From: Dyella acidisoli
Lineage (GTDB): Bacteria; Pseudomonadota; Gammaproteobacteria; Xanthomonadales; Rhodanobacteraceae
Assembly (NCBI RefSeq): GCF_030160295.1
Contig: NZ_BSOB01000017.1
Location: 177,239 to 214,038, forward strand
Direction of reading: 5' to 3'
DNA: 36,800 nt
In this document: positions 14,600 through 24,291 of the stretch, piece by piece
Layout: each line of letters starts with the position of its first letter
Position numbering within the stretch: position 1 is the first letter of the stretch
Translations under genes and position numbers: made by a program
The notes under the pieces: model-generated
What the model was told of the DNA's origin: nothing
Databases searched by the model: none
Seen by the model: only the letters and a program-made list of their open reading frames with translations

Positions 14600-16603
14600 C
14601 TATGGCTGCGATGCCGTACAAGCAGGCTTTCCGGGGTCGAGTTCACTTGCACCATCCTGCCAAAGGCAACGTAACAGGCTGGCATGCAAGCGAAGAATGC
14701 GGCGCAGTTCGATGATGGCTTGGGGCGTTTCCTGTACGTCGTGCCAGGAGGGCACCGATAGTTCGGAATCCGCGCCGTCGAGATGTGCGCTGACGTAGGG
14801 CACCACGCCGTCGTCGGATTCGGCTAGTGGGCCTTTTGATTTGTAGACGCCGACGATGGTGTGATAGCGCACGTTTGGCGAAATCGGCAGTGTGCTGGAC
14901 GCTTTGATGAAAGGGTCTTCGTTGCTGAGGTTGTCGATGCTGTTGGGAATACGCAGCGGTGTACCAGGCTCGGTGTTCTTGCCCTGCGCGGCGTTGGCGA
15001 TGTTCTTGCCTTCCTCCAGCAGCGTCAGCGGTAGCCGGATCAGGCCGCCAATCCAGCGTGCGAGTTTCCACTGTGCAACCGGCGTGCCGCGATGGGGAGC
15101 GGCAAGGAATACCGCGCGCGTCACTTGCGGCATCGGCTCGAACTGGAAATAAGGCGCTAGACGCTGCCGTAGTTTCTGCTTTTGCTCGCCGGTGAGATTT
15201 GGGCGTTCTTGGATAATGCTCCACAATTTGTCGTCGCTAGAGGAAACTAGCAGGCGCGCAATGACGCCGCCCATGCTGTGGCCGATCAGCACGATGTGAT
15301 TGGACGCCACCGCGCGTCCCGAAGGGTCGAAGTGATGCAAGGTTTCGTCGAGCGCTTTGCGGATCTGCATCAGGTTGACCGGCGCCGGTACATTGGTGGG
15401 GTAATACACCTCCCACACTTGATAGGTGCGTCGCAACTGCTCGTCGCCCATCACTTCGTTGACGACGTTGATCCAGGCCTCGGGGCTGCTGGCCAGGCCA
15501 TGCAGCATGATGACGGTGAGGCGGTTGGGATCGTATGGTTGCATCAACAGGACTTCCGGCTTGGTCAAGCCGCCGCGCCCGAATAGCGAGCGCAGTGACT
15601 CTTGAGCAAAGCCTGATTGCGCCAGCCACACGCCGTAGGGCGCAGTGAAGTTGGCGGCGAGCGGAATGGTTTGCCCGTCCAGCGCGATGGTGCTGTCGAG
15701 GTAAGGGTTGTTGGCGTGCACGCGTACGTCGCGCGTATCGAGTACGCTTTGCAATGTATCGCCTGGGAACTCGAGCACAGCAGTCACCGGTACGTAGTTG
15801 GATTCGCGCCACGGGCCGGCATTCGATGGTGTGGCACCGATAGCAACAAACTCCGAGCCAAATCCGTCACGACGATAGCTATTTCGTAACCCGCTGAAAC
15901 GCAGCCCTTCGGCCGGAATCAGGTCATGCGGAATGCGATCGCCTGAGCCAAGATAGACATCGGAACTGGGCTTGAGCAGGCGCCATCCCGCCACGGATGT
16001 GGTGTCCCACTCGGTGCCAAGCTTCGGCAGTAGTTTGAAGAAGTTTGCAACCGCACGTTGCGTTGCATAGTTGTAGAAATTCAGTACTTGCGATTGGCGC
16101 GTCTCAAAAACGCGCTCGCCGGGGCGGCGTGCGGTAAAGAACAGATATGCATAGGCATAGCGCGCCGACTGCAGATAGGCATCGAGCGCGGTATCGCTGA
16201 TGGTTTCACCCTGTTTGGCCCGATCTGACTGTATGGCGAACGCAAGCCACAGCTCTGCCAGTGCGGATAGGCGCCGCTCATCATCCAGGCCATCGGAGTA
16301 AAGCAAGGTATTGGTGCAGCGTACGAAGTTCGCTGCGCATTCGTCACGGTTGAGCGCGATCACGTTGAGTGATTGCACCGTGCTGTCACTGAGTACGCGT
16401 GCACTCAGTACGTCGCTGCGTCGCTGGGTGGCGTAATCCTTCTGTGCAACATGCCGCACGCCCACCATGGCGCAACCGCTGGCGAGCAGTAGGAGCGTCA
16501 GTGCGATGGTGCGAGAAATCCAGCGTAGCGCACGGTCCTTCACGTTTTCTCTCAGGGTATGCACGCGGAATCCGCGATCATCATTGAATTTTTCATCATT
16601 CAT
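14600..16603 (-). CDS. Lipoprotein alpha/beta hydrolase (lipase/esterase-like)
   Basis: The 667-residue protein has an N-terminal hydrophobic segment with lipobox LASGC (Cys44), so it is probably anchored in the envelope. The 30 residues before the signal sequence are unusually long; a GTG at about 16543 (VKDRALRWIS) could be the true start. The N-terminal 320 residues are not recognisable. The C-terminal half is an alpha/beta hydrolase: MLHGLASSPEAWINVVNE (oxyanion region), nucleophile elbow GHSMGG with Ser443, and probable triad partners Asp in SDDGVVPY and His in PSWHDVQETP. The loop FLAAPHRGTPVA resembles lipases and PGAP1-like hydrolases. Substrate unknown; phospholipid or polyester hydrolysis would fit. 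Single gene with an inverted repeat directly upstream. Confidence 0.88.
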   Translation of the reverse strand: MNDEKFNDDRGFRVHTLRENVKDRALRWISRTIALTLLLLASGCAMVGVRHVAQKDYATQRRSDVLSARVLSDSTVQSLNVIALNRDECAANFVRCTNTLLYSDGLDDERRLSALAELWLAFAIQSDRAKQGETISDTALDAYLQSARYAYAYLFFTARRPGERVFETRQSQVLNFYNYATQRAVANFFKLLPKLGTEWDTTSVAGWRLLKPSSDVYLGSGDRIPHDLIPAEGLRFSGLRNSYRRDGFGSEFVAIGATPSNAGPWRESNYVPVTAVLEFPGDTLQSVLDTRDVRVHANNPYLDSTIALDGQTIPLAANFTAPYGVWLAQSGFAQESLRSLFGRGGLTKPEVLLMQPYDPNRLTVIMLHGLASSPEAWINVVNEVMGDEQLRRTYQVWEVYYPTNVPAPVNLMQIRKALDETLHHFDPSGRAVASNHIVLIGHSMGGVIARLLVSSSDDKLWSIIQERPNLTGEQKQKLRQRLAPYFQFEPMPQVTRAVFLAAPHRGTPVAQWKLARWIGGLIRLPLTLLEEGKNIANAAQGKNTEPGTPLRIPNSIDNLSNEDPFIKASSTLPISPNVRYHTIVGVYKSKGPLAESDDGVVPYVSAHLDGADSELSVPSWHDVQETPQAIIELRRILRLHASLLRCLWQDGASELDPGKPACTASQP

Positions 16604-16625
16604 GAAGTTTTCTCGGCCTTTGTGC

Positions 16626-16704
16626 CGTCATCCCAGCGAAAGCTGGGATCCAGCGACTTGCAGATCCTCAAAGGCACTGGATCCCAGCTTTCGCTGGGAT
16701 GACG
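16626..16704. repeat. REP-like palindromic repeat, 28 bp perfect inverted arms
   Basis: CGTCATCCCAGCGAAAGCTG... (16626-16653) is repeated in inverted form at 16677-16704, with a 23-base spacer. Each arm contains its own palindrome (CCCAGC-GAA-AGCTGGG type). Elements with this ATCCCAGCGAAAGCTGGGAT motif are scattered between genes in many proteobacterial genomes and are thought to be REP/MITE elements. It lies between the divergent genes at 14600-16603 and 16820-17818. Confidence 0.85.
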
Positions 16705-16819
16705 AATCGGCATCGTTGAATACTTGGCAATGCTCACCTCCGCTGGGCTTGTGTCATCAACTATGAAAGGTCTATGACGGTCTATTATCCATACACGGAC
16801 GACGGCAGGGAGACTCAAC

Positions 16820-17818
16820 ATGGTGGTGCGATGGATGTTGCGCGTATTGCTGGTTTTGGCTGTCGTGCTAACCGGCGGCTGGGGCGCGATGGCGCTGTGG
16901 TATCAGGTTCCTGGTGGAGCCGTGGCGCGCTGGTTGGCCAGTGCGGTATGGGTGGCGTTTACCCTGGCGCTGATCGCTATTGGGTGGTCGCGTCGTAGCG
17001 TTTTGCCTTTCGGTCTTTATGCGTTGGCGTTCATGACGCTACTGGCGTGGTGGAGCACGATCTCGCCATCGAATCGTCGGGACTGGGCCGACGATGTTTC
17101 GCGTTCGTTGACCGGGAATGTTGATGGTCATATGGCGACCCTATACAACGTACGCAACTTCCATTGGCGGTCCGACGACGATTACGACATCCGTTGGGAA
17201 ACGCGCCAATACGACCTCGATCGTCTGACCAGTGCCGACCTGATTCTTTCTTCGTGGGGCATGCCAGGCATCGTGCATGCCTTGCTATCGTTTGGCTTCG
17301 ACGATGGAACGCACGTAGTGTTTTCCGTGGAGGTGCGTCGTCAGCGGAATCAGTCTTTTTCGTCCATCGGCGGGTTCTTCAAGCATTTTGAGCGCATCAT
17401 TGTCGCAGCCGACGAGCGGGACGTGATTCGTGTACGGACCAATGTGCGCGGTGAAACCGATCATCTGTATCGTTTGCAGATGAGCAAGCCGGCGATGCAC
17501 GCCTTGTTTGTTTCCTACGTGCAGGAGGCCAATGAACTGGCGACCAAACCGGCGTTCTACAACACGGTGACGTCCAATTGCGTGACCATCGTGTATGGCA
17601 TGGCTAAGCAGATCGATCCGGGACTGCCTTACGATTACCGACTGTTGCTTACGGCCCGATTGCCGAGCTATCTCTACGACGTAGGCGCGTTGGATAGGCA
17701 TTATCCGCTGGATGTGTTGATCAACCAGGGCGATATCACGGCGCGTGCGCGCGCCAGCGGTCCGGATGATGATTTTTCGCGCGCGATTCGCACACCACCC
17801 GAACCGGGCGGGAAATAA
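16820..17818 (+). CDS. DUF4105 (Lnb N-terminal-like) membrane protein
   Basis: The 332-residue protein begins with three hydrophobic segments (about residues 5-25, 33-52 and 58-75), then a ~240-residue periplasmic domain. The run NVRNFHWRSDDDYDIRWETR, then LILSSWG...HALLSFGFDDG, VFSVEVRR and the Cys-containing TVTSNCVTIVYG are marks of DUF4105, the family that includes the N-terminal domain of lacto-N-biosidase-like proteins; the conserved His/Cys pattern suggests a papain-like hydrolase fold, but no activity is established for bacterial members like this one. ATG 16820 has GGGAG seven bases upstream. It is followed by a bidirectional terminator, and converges on the GH27 gene. Confidence 0.85.
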   Translation: MVVRWMLRVLLVLAVVLTGGWGAMALWYQVPGGAVARWLASAVWVAFTLALIAIGWSRRSVLPFGLYALAFMTLLAWWSTISPSNRRDWADDVSRSLTGNVDGHMATLYNVRNFHWRSDDDYDIRWETRQYDLDRLTSADLILSSWGMPGIVHALLSFGFDDGTHVVFSVEVRRQRNQSFSSIGGFFKHFERIIVAADERDVIRVRTNVRGETDHLYRLQMSKPAMHALFVSYVQEANELATKPAFYNTVTSNCVTIVYGMAKQIDPGLPYDYRLLLTARLPSYLYDVGALDRHYPLDVLINQGDITARARASGPDDDFSRAIRTPPEPGGK

Positions 17819-17831
17819 AAGTGCTTAAAAG

Positions 17832-17857
17832 CACGAAAGCCCATACGGGCTTTCGTG
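17832..17857. terminator. Bidirectional terminator between the convergent DUF4105 and GH27 genes
   Basis: CACGAAAGCCC (17832-17842) and GGGCTTTCGTG (17847-17857) form a perfect 11 bp stem with loop ATAC. The plus-strand T-run is weak (GTTCATCT), while on the minus strand it is followed by CTTTTAAGCAC, so it suits both directions. Confidence 0.8.
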
Positions 17858-17912
17858 TTCATCTCCATATTTGTTGCAACAGGAAAACGTCGAGGCTTGC
17901 CTCTATCGTGAG

Positions 17913-19145
17913 TCAAAGTTGGCTGATGCGATACATCGCCGTCGCGTGCGCCGGTAATGACAGCTTGAGGGCGCCGTCACCTTTGGCATCGCTGTGCGCC
18001 CATAGATCACGTGCGTTGTAGCTGCCACCCGACTTGAGGCCGATTTCGGTGGCGGAGACAGATACGTCGTGTGGTGTATCGGTTTCGTTGAACACAGCTA
18101 CCGCGCGGCTACCGTCCTTGAGCGGCTTGACGATCACGTGAATACCATCGGCGTCGCGCACTTGCTTGCCTTGTACGCCAAGAGCGTCCTGGTCCACTGC
18201 AATCACTTCCTTGTTGAGCAGGATCTCCAGCGCATCCGGCTTGATCGTGCGCAGGTCGGTGCCGATCAGCAATGGCGCGGCCATGATCGACCACAGGCTG
18301 AAGTGGGTGCGGTATTCGGTGTTGGTCATGCCACCGTTGCCCACTTCGAGCATGTCGGGATCGTTGTAATGACCAGGCGTGGCGTATTGGTTCAGTACCA
18401 CGTTCTCTTTGAAGTTCTTCAGCATCGAAGCATAGGTGTCGCTGATGTCGCCGGTGGTGCGCCACGAGCCGGCATCGACCGGCGGCTTGCCTCCCCACAA
18501 CCAAGGCTTGTTTTCGCCCCATTCGCACATGCTGTAGAAGATCGGGCGTCCGGTGCTGCGCAGCGCTTCGGCCATGGCCGTGTAGCGTTGCTTGGCATCG
18601 ACCTTCTGGTTGTTGCAGTTGTCGTATTTCAGGTAATCCACATCCCACGAGGCGATGGTGGCGGCGTCCTGCTTTTCATGGTTCAAGCCGCCGGGGAAGC
18701 CGCGGTTTTCCTTCAGGGGTTCGCAGGTGGATGTGCCGGCGCTCGAATACAGGCCGAACTTCAAATCGTGCTGATGGATGTAGTCGGCAAGCGCTTTGAT
18801 GCCACTGGGGAAGCGCTTGGGATTGGGTTGCAGATTGCCATCCTTGTCGCGCTGCCAGTTGGCCCAGCAGTCGTCGATGTTGACATAGCGATAGCCGGCA
18901 TCGCGCAAGCCAAGACTGATGAATTTGTCGGCGATACCGCGAATCATGGCTTCGTTGAATTCATCGCGGCAATGCGTGGAATTCCAGTTGTTGAAACCCA
19001 TCTGCGGTGGCATCGGCGTGGGTGCAGCAGTAGCGCCGCCCGCAAAGACAACAAACACGAGGGAAGCTGCGGCCCGCCGCAGGTTTGCAGGGGAAGCGAT
19101 CATCGTCATCTTTGCACCATTAGGGGAGTTAGGGCGAACGATCAT
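17913..19145 (-). CDS. GH27 alpha-galactosidase, exported
   Basis: The enzyme removes terminal alpha-linked galactose from glycans, by retention of configuration. The 410-residue protein has the GH27 opening PQMGFNNWNSTHC, the DDCW motif (residues 91-94), the nucleophile Asp175 in YLKYDNC and the likely acid/base Asp233 in TTGDISD, followed by a C-terminal beta domain (about residues 320-410). The first ATG (19145) overlaps the stop of the beta-galactosidase gene by ATGA, supporting translational coupling; a signal peptide (NLRRAAASLVFVVFAGGATA) follows either from this start or from the ATG at residue 13. It forms an operon with the upstream GH35 gene and probably acts in the periplasm on oligosaccharides imported by the adjoining TonB receptor. 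Confidence 0.95.
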   Translation of the reverse strand: MIVRPNSPNGAKMTMIASPANLRRAAASLVFVVFAGGATAAPTPMPPQMGFNNWNSTHCRDEFNEAMIRGIADKFISLGLRDAGYRYVNIDDCWANWQRDKDGNLQPNPKRFPSGIKALADYIHQHDLKFGLYSSAGTSTCEPLKENRGFPGGLNHEKQDAATIASWDVDYLKYDNCNNQKVDAKQRYTAMAEALRSTGRPIFYSMCEWGENKPWLWGGKPPVDAGSWRTTGDISDTYASMLKNFKENVVLNQYATPGHYNDPDMLEVGNGGMTNTEYRTHFSLWSIMAAPLLIGTDLRTIKPDALEILLNKEVIAVDQDALGVQGKQVRDADGIHVIVKPLKDGSRAVAVFNETDTPHDVSVSATEIGLKSGGSYNARDLWAHSDAKGDGALKLSLPAHATAMYRISQL

Positions 19146-20998
19146 GGAGTGGATACTTCTTTGACCGCACCCAGCATCGGCTGTTTCACCGTGCGCAGTG
19201 TCGGTTGACCCTCAGTCAACAAATCGAGCACGACCAACTGATTGCCGCTGGGCTTCAGCCAGGCGCCCGGTACATACAACGTGCGCTGTGGTCCGATCTT
19301 CCAGGTGCGGCCTAACGGATGACCGTTGAGCCAGACGACACCTTTGCCGAGGCCGGCTGTATCCAGAAACGTATCAGCATCGGCACTGCCGGAAACAGGT
19401 GCATCGAAGCTTGCGCGATAGGTGCATGGCGCGTGCGTGCATGGACCTTGGGTGTACTTCAAATCATTGTTGATAGCGAATGGCAACGCGTAGATCTGCC
19501 AGTCGAGCAGAGGTTGGTTTTGCAAGCTCACCGAGCCGACGATGCCTTTGCGCTCGTTGACCAGCTTCTCGCCGAAATTGATGCGCCCATCGTTCTGCAC
19601 CAGCAGATCCAGGGTGTCGCCTTTGGCGAGTTTTACCGCCAGCGAATCTTGCTTCAGGCGGCGGTCGAGTGTGCCGATGCGCTTGCCATTTACATAGACA
19701 ATGGCGTAGTCGTGCAAGCCGTCGATATGCAGTGTGCCTGCAGCGGCGGCATCGATGCGCTTGCGATAGAGAATATCGCCGTACGACTCGCCTAGTTCCT
19801 CCATGGTTTTAAGCTCATGCGACGCGACGGGTGTCGGCAGTGAATCCCACAGCGACGCCGATTCGTCCAACTTGATGTTGGCAATCGCTTGGGTGGCGGG
19901 CGTGGCCGGCACAGGTGGCGGTGTGACGCCGGTCGCTTGCGTGATCACTTTGCGCAACGCGTTGTACTTTGGCGTGGGGCGTCCGCTTTCATCCAGAGGG
20001 CTGTCGTAGTCGTAGCTGGTTACGTCTGGCTGATAGCTGTTGTCGTCCCAGTTGGCACCACTCATCCAGCCGAAGGATGTGCCGCCGTGGAACATGTACA
20101 GGCTGACTGAATAGCCCTGTTTCAGCATGCCATCCAATTCGTTCGCTACTTTATCGGTATTGATCACGTAGTGCGGCCCACCCCAGTGATCGAACCAGCC
20201 CACCCAATATTCGCCGACCATGTAGGGGCCGCCGGCTTGCCACTGATGCAAGCGCGGCAGCCTTTCAGGTGCATGGCCAACGCCGAAATTGATCACCTTG
20301 AACAGATCGGGCATGGAGCCCGGCTGTGGTGCGCTATCGGAGGTGTAAAGCAACGATGCGTCGAAGCCGCTGTCGACGATGTCCTGGCGGATCTGCTGCA
20401 GGTAGGCGTCGTTGTCCTTGCCGAAGCTGCCGTATTCGTTTTCGACTTGCACCGCGATGATGTTGCCACCGTGTGTGTATTGCAGCGGCGCCAGCTCCTG
20501 CCCGAGCCGATGCAGCCAGCGTTGTGCTGGCTGCATGAACTTCGGATCGGTGCTGCGTACGTGGGCGTCGCGGTCCTTCAACAGCCACGCGGGGAGGCCG
20601 CCGAAATCCCATTCCGAACATACGTAGGGGCCGGGCCGAAGGATCACGTACAACCCTTCCTGCTGCGCTTCGCGAACGAATTCCGCCACGTCGTTCTGTC
20701 CGCTGAAGTCATACTGGCCTGATATCAGCTCATGTGCATTCCAGAACACATACGTGGTGATGGTGTTCAAACCCATCGCCTTGGCCATGCGCAAACGTGC
20801 ACGCCAGTATTCGCGTGGCACACGCGTGTAATGCATGTCACCAGCGATGATGCGGAACGGCTGGCCGTCGAGCCGCAACTGGCCGCTTTGTGCGACCAGA
20901 CCGTGCTTTGCCATCTTGATCGGTTGCGCGGCAACCGCATGGCAGGTCAGAAGCAGACCAAGCGCGATACCCACCGGCATACTTTTCAATACATTCAT
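19142..20998 (-). CDS. GH35 beta-galactosidase, exported
   Basis: This retaining exo-enzyme cleaves terminal beta-galactose. The 618-residue protein has a signal peptide (MPVGIALGLLLTCHAVA, cleavage near AAA/QPI) and the GH35 barrel: AGDMHYTRVPREYWRARL, GLNTITTYVFWNAHE, RPGPYVCSEWDFGGLPAWLL, acid/base Glu188 in VENEYGSFG and nucleophile Glu263 in VGEYWVGWFDHWGG. The C-terminus has the jelly-roll/galactose-binding-like domains found in the eukaryotic-type GH35 subgroup (GLGKGVVWLNGHPLGRTWKIGP). AAGGAG lies six bases before the ATG. It is the first gene of a two-gene unit with GH27, 36 bases downstream of the TonB receptor gene, so all three are probably cotranscribed. Confidence 0.95.
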   Translation of the reverse strand: MNVLKSMPVGIALGLLLTCHAVAAQPIKMAKHGLVAQSGQLRLDGQPFRIIAGDMHYTRVPREYWRARLRMAKAMGLNTITTYVFWNAHELISGQYDFSGQNDVAEFVREAQQEGLYVILRPGPYVCSEWDFGGLPAWLLKDRDAHVRSTDPKFMQPAQRWLHRLGQELAPLQYTHGGNIIAVQVENEYGSFGKDNDAYLQQIRQDIVDSGFDASLLYTSDSAPQPGSMPDLFKVINFGVGHAPERLPRLHQWQAGGPYMVGEYWVGWFDHWGGPHYVINTDKVANELDGMLKQGYSVSLYMFHGGTSFGWMSGANWDDNSYQPDVTSYDYDSPLDESGRPTPKYNALRKVITQATGVTPPPVPATPATQAIANIKLDESASLWDSLPTPVASHELKTMEELGESYGDILYRKRIDAAAAGTLHIDGLHDYAIVYVNGKRIGTLDRRLKQDSLAVKLAKGDTLDLLVQNDGRINFGEKLVNERKGIVGSVSLQNQPLLDWQIYALPFAINNDLKYTQGPCTHAPCTYRASFDAPVSGSADADTFLDTAGLGKGVVWLNGHPLGRTWKIGPQRTLYVPGAWLKPSGNQLVVLDLLTEGQPTLRTVKQPMLGAVKEVSTP

Positions 20999-21034
20999 TG
21001 AAACTCCTTGCGTTGCGCTGCCAATGCGGCTGCC

Positions 21035-23902
21035 TTAGAAGGTGCCGCGCACGCCCACGGTATACACCGTGCCATCCGCCTCCGCGTAGAGGAAGCGATT
21101 GGGATACACGGAGTAATCGTAAAGATGCGACTGCGTCAGGTTGGTGCCGGACACAAACAGCGAGACGTGATTGCTGAGCTTGTAGCTGGCGCTCAGATCC
21201 AGCTCGCCGTAGTCCGTTCGCGTGGCAGGCTGCGCGCCCGATCCGTATGAAAGGCTCTCCAGATATTTACCGCGCCAGTTATAAGCCAGGCGTACCTGCC
21301 AGCGTCCCTTCTCGTAGTAGCCGCTGAGGTTGGCCGAATCGCCAATGCCTGGAACTGCAAACTTGCCGGACGCGGCAATCGTGCCGGGACTGAGGTTGGC
21401 GCTGCTTTGCACATGCGTGTAATTGAAGGCCATGCCCAGGCCGTCAAACGGTGCGGGCAGAACATGCGTGAACTGATAGTTGAAGGTCAGTTCTTCACCA
21501 TAGATCCTCGCCGAATTCAGATTGATCGGTTCGCTCAGCGACCAGGTCTGGCCGAGGAACGACACCGGTGTGCTGACGATCGTGCTGAAGTTGCTGACAT
21601 GCTTGTAAAAGGTCTCGACGGCCAGATAGCTGGCGTCGTCGATGTACCACTCCAGGCCAGTGTCGAAGTTGGTCGACGTATAAGGCTGAAGATCAGGATT
21701 GCCCTGGCTGATCGTCAACGATTCCGGACGCGTACCGAAGCTCTGGTTGTAATAGAGATTGCTCAGCTGGGGCGGCGTCAGGGTTTTGGAGGCAGAGAAG
21801 CGATAGATCAAATTGTCGAGCAGATTGAGCTTGAAGTTCATCGCCGGTAGCCATTTGTGATAACCACCCGTGGCGGACTGCGGCTGCAACGGCCCATACG
21901 CCACCTGGCTCGCGCTGGTGTCATGGGGATCCACGTAGTAGCTGATGGGCTCCTGGAAAATTGCCTGAGACTCCGAATTCACGTGCAAGTAGCGCACGCC
22001 GACATCCAGGGCCCAGGGCTTTTCCCACATCGTGCCTTCGAACACGGCTTTGGCGAACGCTGCCTTCTCGGTTTCCCGCACCTCGTTGAAGCTGCCAGGA
22101 TTAATCTGGGGCCCCAAACTGCCGTACTGGGCAAGCGCGGCGAGCAAGGCTGCGCGTTTGGCAGGCGTCAATTGATTGTAGGCCGCAGGCGTAGTCAGCC
22201 ACTGAAAATACGCAGGAACGTTGTACTGAATCCATTGCGTCGGTAGCCCAGGCTGTGAAACACCGTTGATCGGCGCCGGGGGCGTGTAAATGTACGCGCC
22301 GACGGCGCTGGCAGGTACCTGCACGGCATAACCGCAGTACGCGTTGCACAGGATGCCGTCTGGCGTGGATACCGATACCGATTTGTTGTAGTCCCGGTTT
22401 TCCTGCACGCCGAATTCAAGGTTGGACAAGATGCCGCTGTCAAAATTCTTGGAGAAATTCAGCTGGTACTGGGTAATGCCTTCGGTGACGTTGTTCGACT
22501 GGCCGCCCGCGCCGCAGCAGTGTGCGTACAGATCGTCCAGGTTGGTGGTGGGAAGAATGTTGGTGTAGCTCGGCGGGGTGTTGTCGCCGTTGTTGGTCCA
22601 GGTCGGATTGACACCGACATTTCGCGTGCCGATCACCGCGAAGTAGCCGTATGGGCTTTGCTTGTTATAGGCTTTTGAGTTGGATACATCCAGGCTGATG
22701 GTGCTGGATGGGTCGATGTTGAAAGCCACGTTCAACCCGTTCTGCAGCATCTTTTCATCGCTGGGGTTGTAGGCGACGACGTAGTCGTTCGACATCACGC
22801 CGGTATTCTTTCGCACATAGTTCAATACGGTGTTGTTGGCATCCGTGGTCAGCGACTGGAAGTCGCCGGAGTTACCGTATTCACCGAACTCATGTTCCAG
22901 CGGATCGATGCGATAGCCCGCATACAAGGTGTCGAACTTGACGGTCAACTGGTCGATCGGGCGCCAATCAATGGCGCCGCTGAAACTCTTGCGGGTGCGC
23001 TCCTCATTGACCACGTTGTTGGCCAGCGTTTCAGGGATGGCGACATGCGTGTAATTGGGATTGCTTAGCCCAGAAAGCTGGGAAATATTCTGGTTGGCAT
23101 ACCAGGAATTGGCTTGCGTATTGATCTGCGTGTCATCGCGCTTGTAGTACTGCACGGCGGCGAGAAAGCCGAAGGTATGGTCCGAATTGGTCCAGCCGGC
23201 CACGCCCGATACCTTGGGCGTGGTCTTGCCAGCCCAGCTTCCGGTCAGGTTGCTGTTGACCCCAGCGGCAGAACCGGACCCGTGAAAGCCGGTAAAGTCC
23301 AGCGGGCGCGCGGTCTGAATATCCACCACGCCGCCGATATCGACTTCGGGGATATCCGCTGACGAGGTCTTGTTGACCTGGGCGAGGCTGATGATGTCCG
23401 AAGGAAGCACGTTGAAGTCGAACGCGCGCGTACCGGAAGCCGTCGCCATTTGGCGGCCGTTGATCGTCACTGCCACGAAATCGGGGCCAAAGCCGCGGAT
23501 GGCAATCTGGCTGGATTCGCCGCCGCTTCTGTTGACCGATACGCCGGGTACGCGCTGCAAGGCGTCGGCGACATTCGGATCGGGGAATTTCCCGTTTTCT
23601 TCCGCGGAAATCGAGTCCACGACGTTGACGGAGTTCTGCTTGATCGACTCGGCGCGTTGGATCGCGGCTAGCTGGCCGGTGACCGTGATCGCGGTGAGAT
23701 TGGTGGCTTTTTTCTTGTTGTCGGTCTTGTTCGTGCCGCTGCTGTCGTCGCTGCTACCTTGGCCAGCCGGCGCGGCCGTAGCCGTGGATGGTGCCGGTGC
23801 GCTGGTTTGTGCGTGTACTTGCATGCTGTAGCCGAACACGCTGGCAAAACCTACTGCTGCCAGCGCCAGGCGCACTGAGTGCGCCATTGGGTTGCGTTGC
23901 AT
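21035..23902 (-). CDS. TonB-dependent receptor for carbohydrate uptake (Xanth/Caul type)
   Basis: An outer-membrane receptor of 955 residues. After the signal peptide (cleavage near VHAQTS) come a Ser/Thr/Ala-rich stretch, a TonB box-like region (LTAITVTG), the plug with ENGKFPDPNVADALQRVPGV, SQIAIRGFG and DIGGVVDIQTARPLDF, and a 22-strand-type barrel ending VGVRGTF with terminal Phe. These plug motifs define the large family of Xanthomonas/Caulobacter receptors for plant- and host-derived glycans. GGAGGGG precedes the start by about six bases. Downstream GH35 and GH27 genes indicate that the cargo carries beta- and alpha-galactosyl ends. The first gene of the operon; its promoter must lie in 23903-24190, but no clear operator was found there. 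Confidence 0.95.
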   Translation of the reverse strand: MQRNPMAHSVRLALAAVGFASVFGYSMQVHAQTSAPAPSTATAAPAGQGSSDDSSGTNKTDNKKKATNLTAITVTGQLAAIQRAESIKQNSVNVVDSISAEENGKFPDPNVADALQRVPGVSVNRSGGESSQIAIRGFGPDFVAVTINGRQMATASGTRAFDFNVLPSDIISLAQVNKTSSADIPEVDIGGVVDIQTARPLDFTGFHGSGSAAGVNSNLTGSWAGKTTPKVSGVAGWTNSDHTFGFLAAVQYYKRDDTQINTQANSWYANQNISQLSGLSNPNYTHVAIPETLANNVVNEERTRKSFSGAIDWRPIDQLTVKFDTLYAGYRIDPLEHEFGEYGNSGDFQSLTTDANNTVLNYVRKNTGVMSNDYVVAYNPSDEKMLQNGLNVAFNIDPSSTISLDVSNSKAYNKQSPYGYFAVIGTRNVGVNPTWTNNGDNTPPSYTNILPTTNLDDLYAHCCGAGGQSNNVTEGITQYQLNFSKNFDSGILSNLEFGVQENRDYNKSVSVSTPDGILCNAYCGYAVQVPASAVGAYIYTPPAPINGVSQPGLPTQWIQYNVPAYFQWLTTPAAYNQLTPAKRAALLAALAQYGSLGPQINPGSFNEVRETEKAAFAKAVFEGTMWEKPWALDVGVRYLHVNSESQAIFQEPISYYVDPHDTSASQVAYGPLQPQSATGGYHKWLPAMNFKLNLLDNLIYRFSASKTLTPPQLSNLYYNQSFGTRPESLTISQGNPDLQPYTSTNFDTGLEWYIDDASYLAVETFYKHVSNFSTIVSTPVSFLGQTWSLSEPINLNSARIYGEELTFNYQFTHVLPAPFDGLGMAFNYTHVQSSANLSPGTIAASGKFAVPGIGDSANLSGYYEKGRWQVRLAYNWRGKYLESLSYGSGAQPATRTDYGELDLSASYKLSNHVSLFVSGTNLTQSHLYDYSVYPNRFLYAEADGTVYTVGVRGTF

Positions 23903-24190
23903 CGAATACCCCTCCGCGTGGAACTACGTTGCCTAACACGAATGCGATGTCGCTTGACACAGTGCTACTCCCGCCGGCATTGCGCATGTCGACGTCGCAC
24001 TCATCCCCACTGGAAAACACCTGGTCCTAAAGACCGCCCCTTCAATGTTCGCCAGTCACGGCGTGAAACAGCCTTGGTGTTACAGACCCAGAATCAAGGC
24101 TACTTCCAGCCGTTTTTTCAATTGTCGTATTTTAGGATAATAAGAGATTAACGAGCCCCACAAGCTGCGCCGCAGCATTTCGGGACAAGT
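23903..24190. other. Promoter region of the TonB receptor-GH35-GH27 unit
   Basis: About 290 bases upstream of the receptor gene on the minus strand. It contains a CGACGTCG palindrome near 23989-23996 but no copy of the TTGGAACGATCCAA operator found near lacI, which suggests separate control. No promoter could be assigned with confidence. Confidence 0.4.
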
Positions 24191-24215
24191 AAAAGCCCGC
24201 ATTGCGCGGGCTTTT
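24191..24215. terminator. Bidirectional Rho-independent terminator
   Basis: AAAAGCCCGC (24191-24200) and GCGGGCTTTT (24206-24215) form a perfect 10 bp stem with a five-base loop, ending in T4 on both strands. It probably ends the fructokinase-mannose isomerase transcript coming from the right. Confidence 0.85.
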
Positions 24216-24291
24216 CATTGCAAACGTTTACCTTGTACGGCTGTTATTCCTGCTTTTGCGTACTGCTGTCCGGGAAAGTTTGCAGCGCCTG

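Noticed and set aside
18069-19208. 379-codon open frame on the plus strand
   Set aside because: Antisense to the GH27 gene; composition is typical of a shadow frame.
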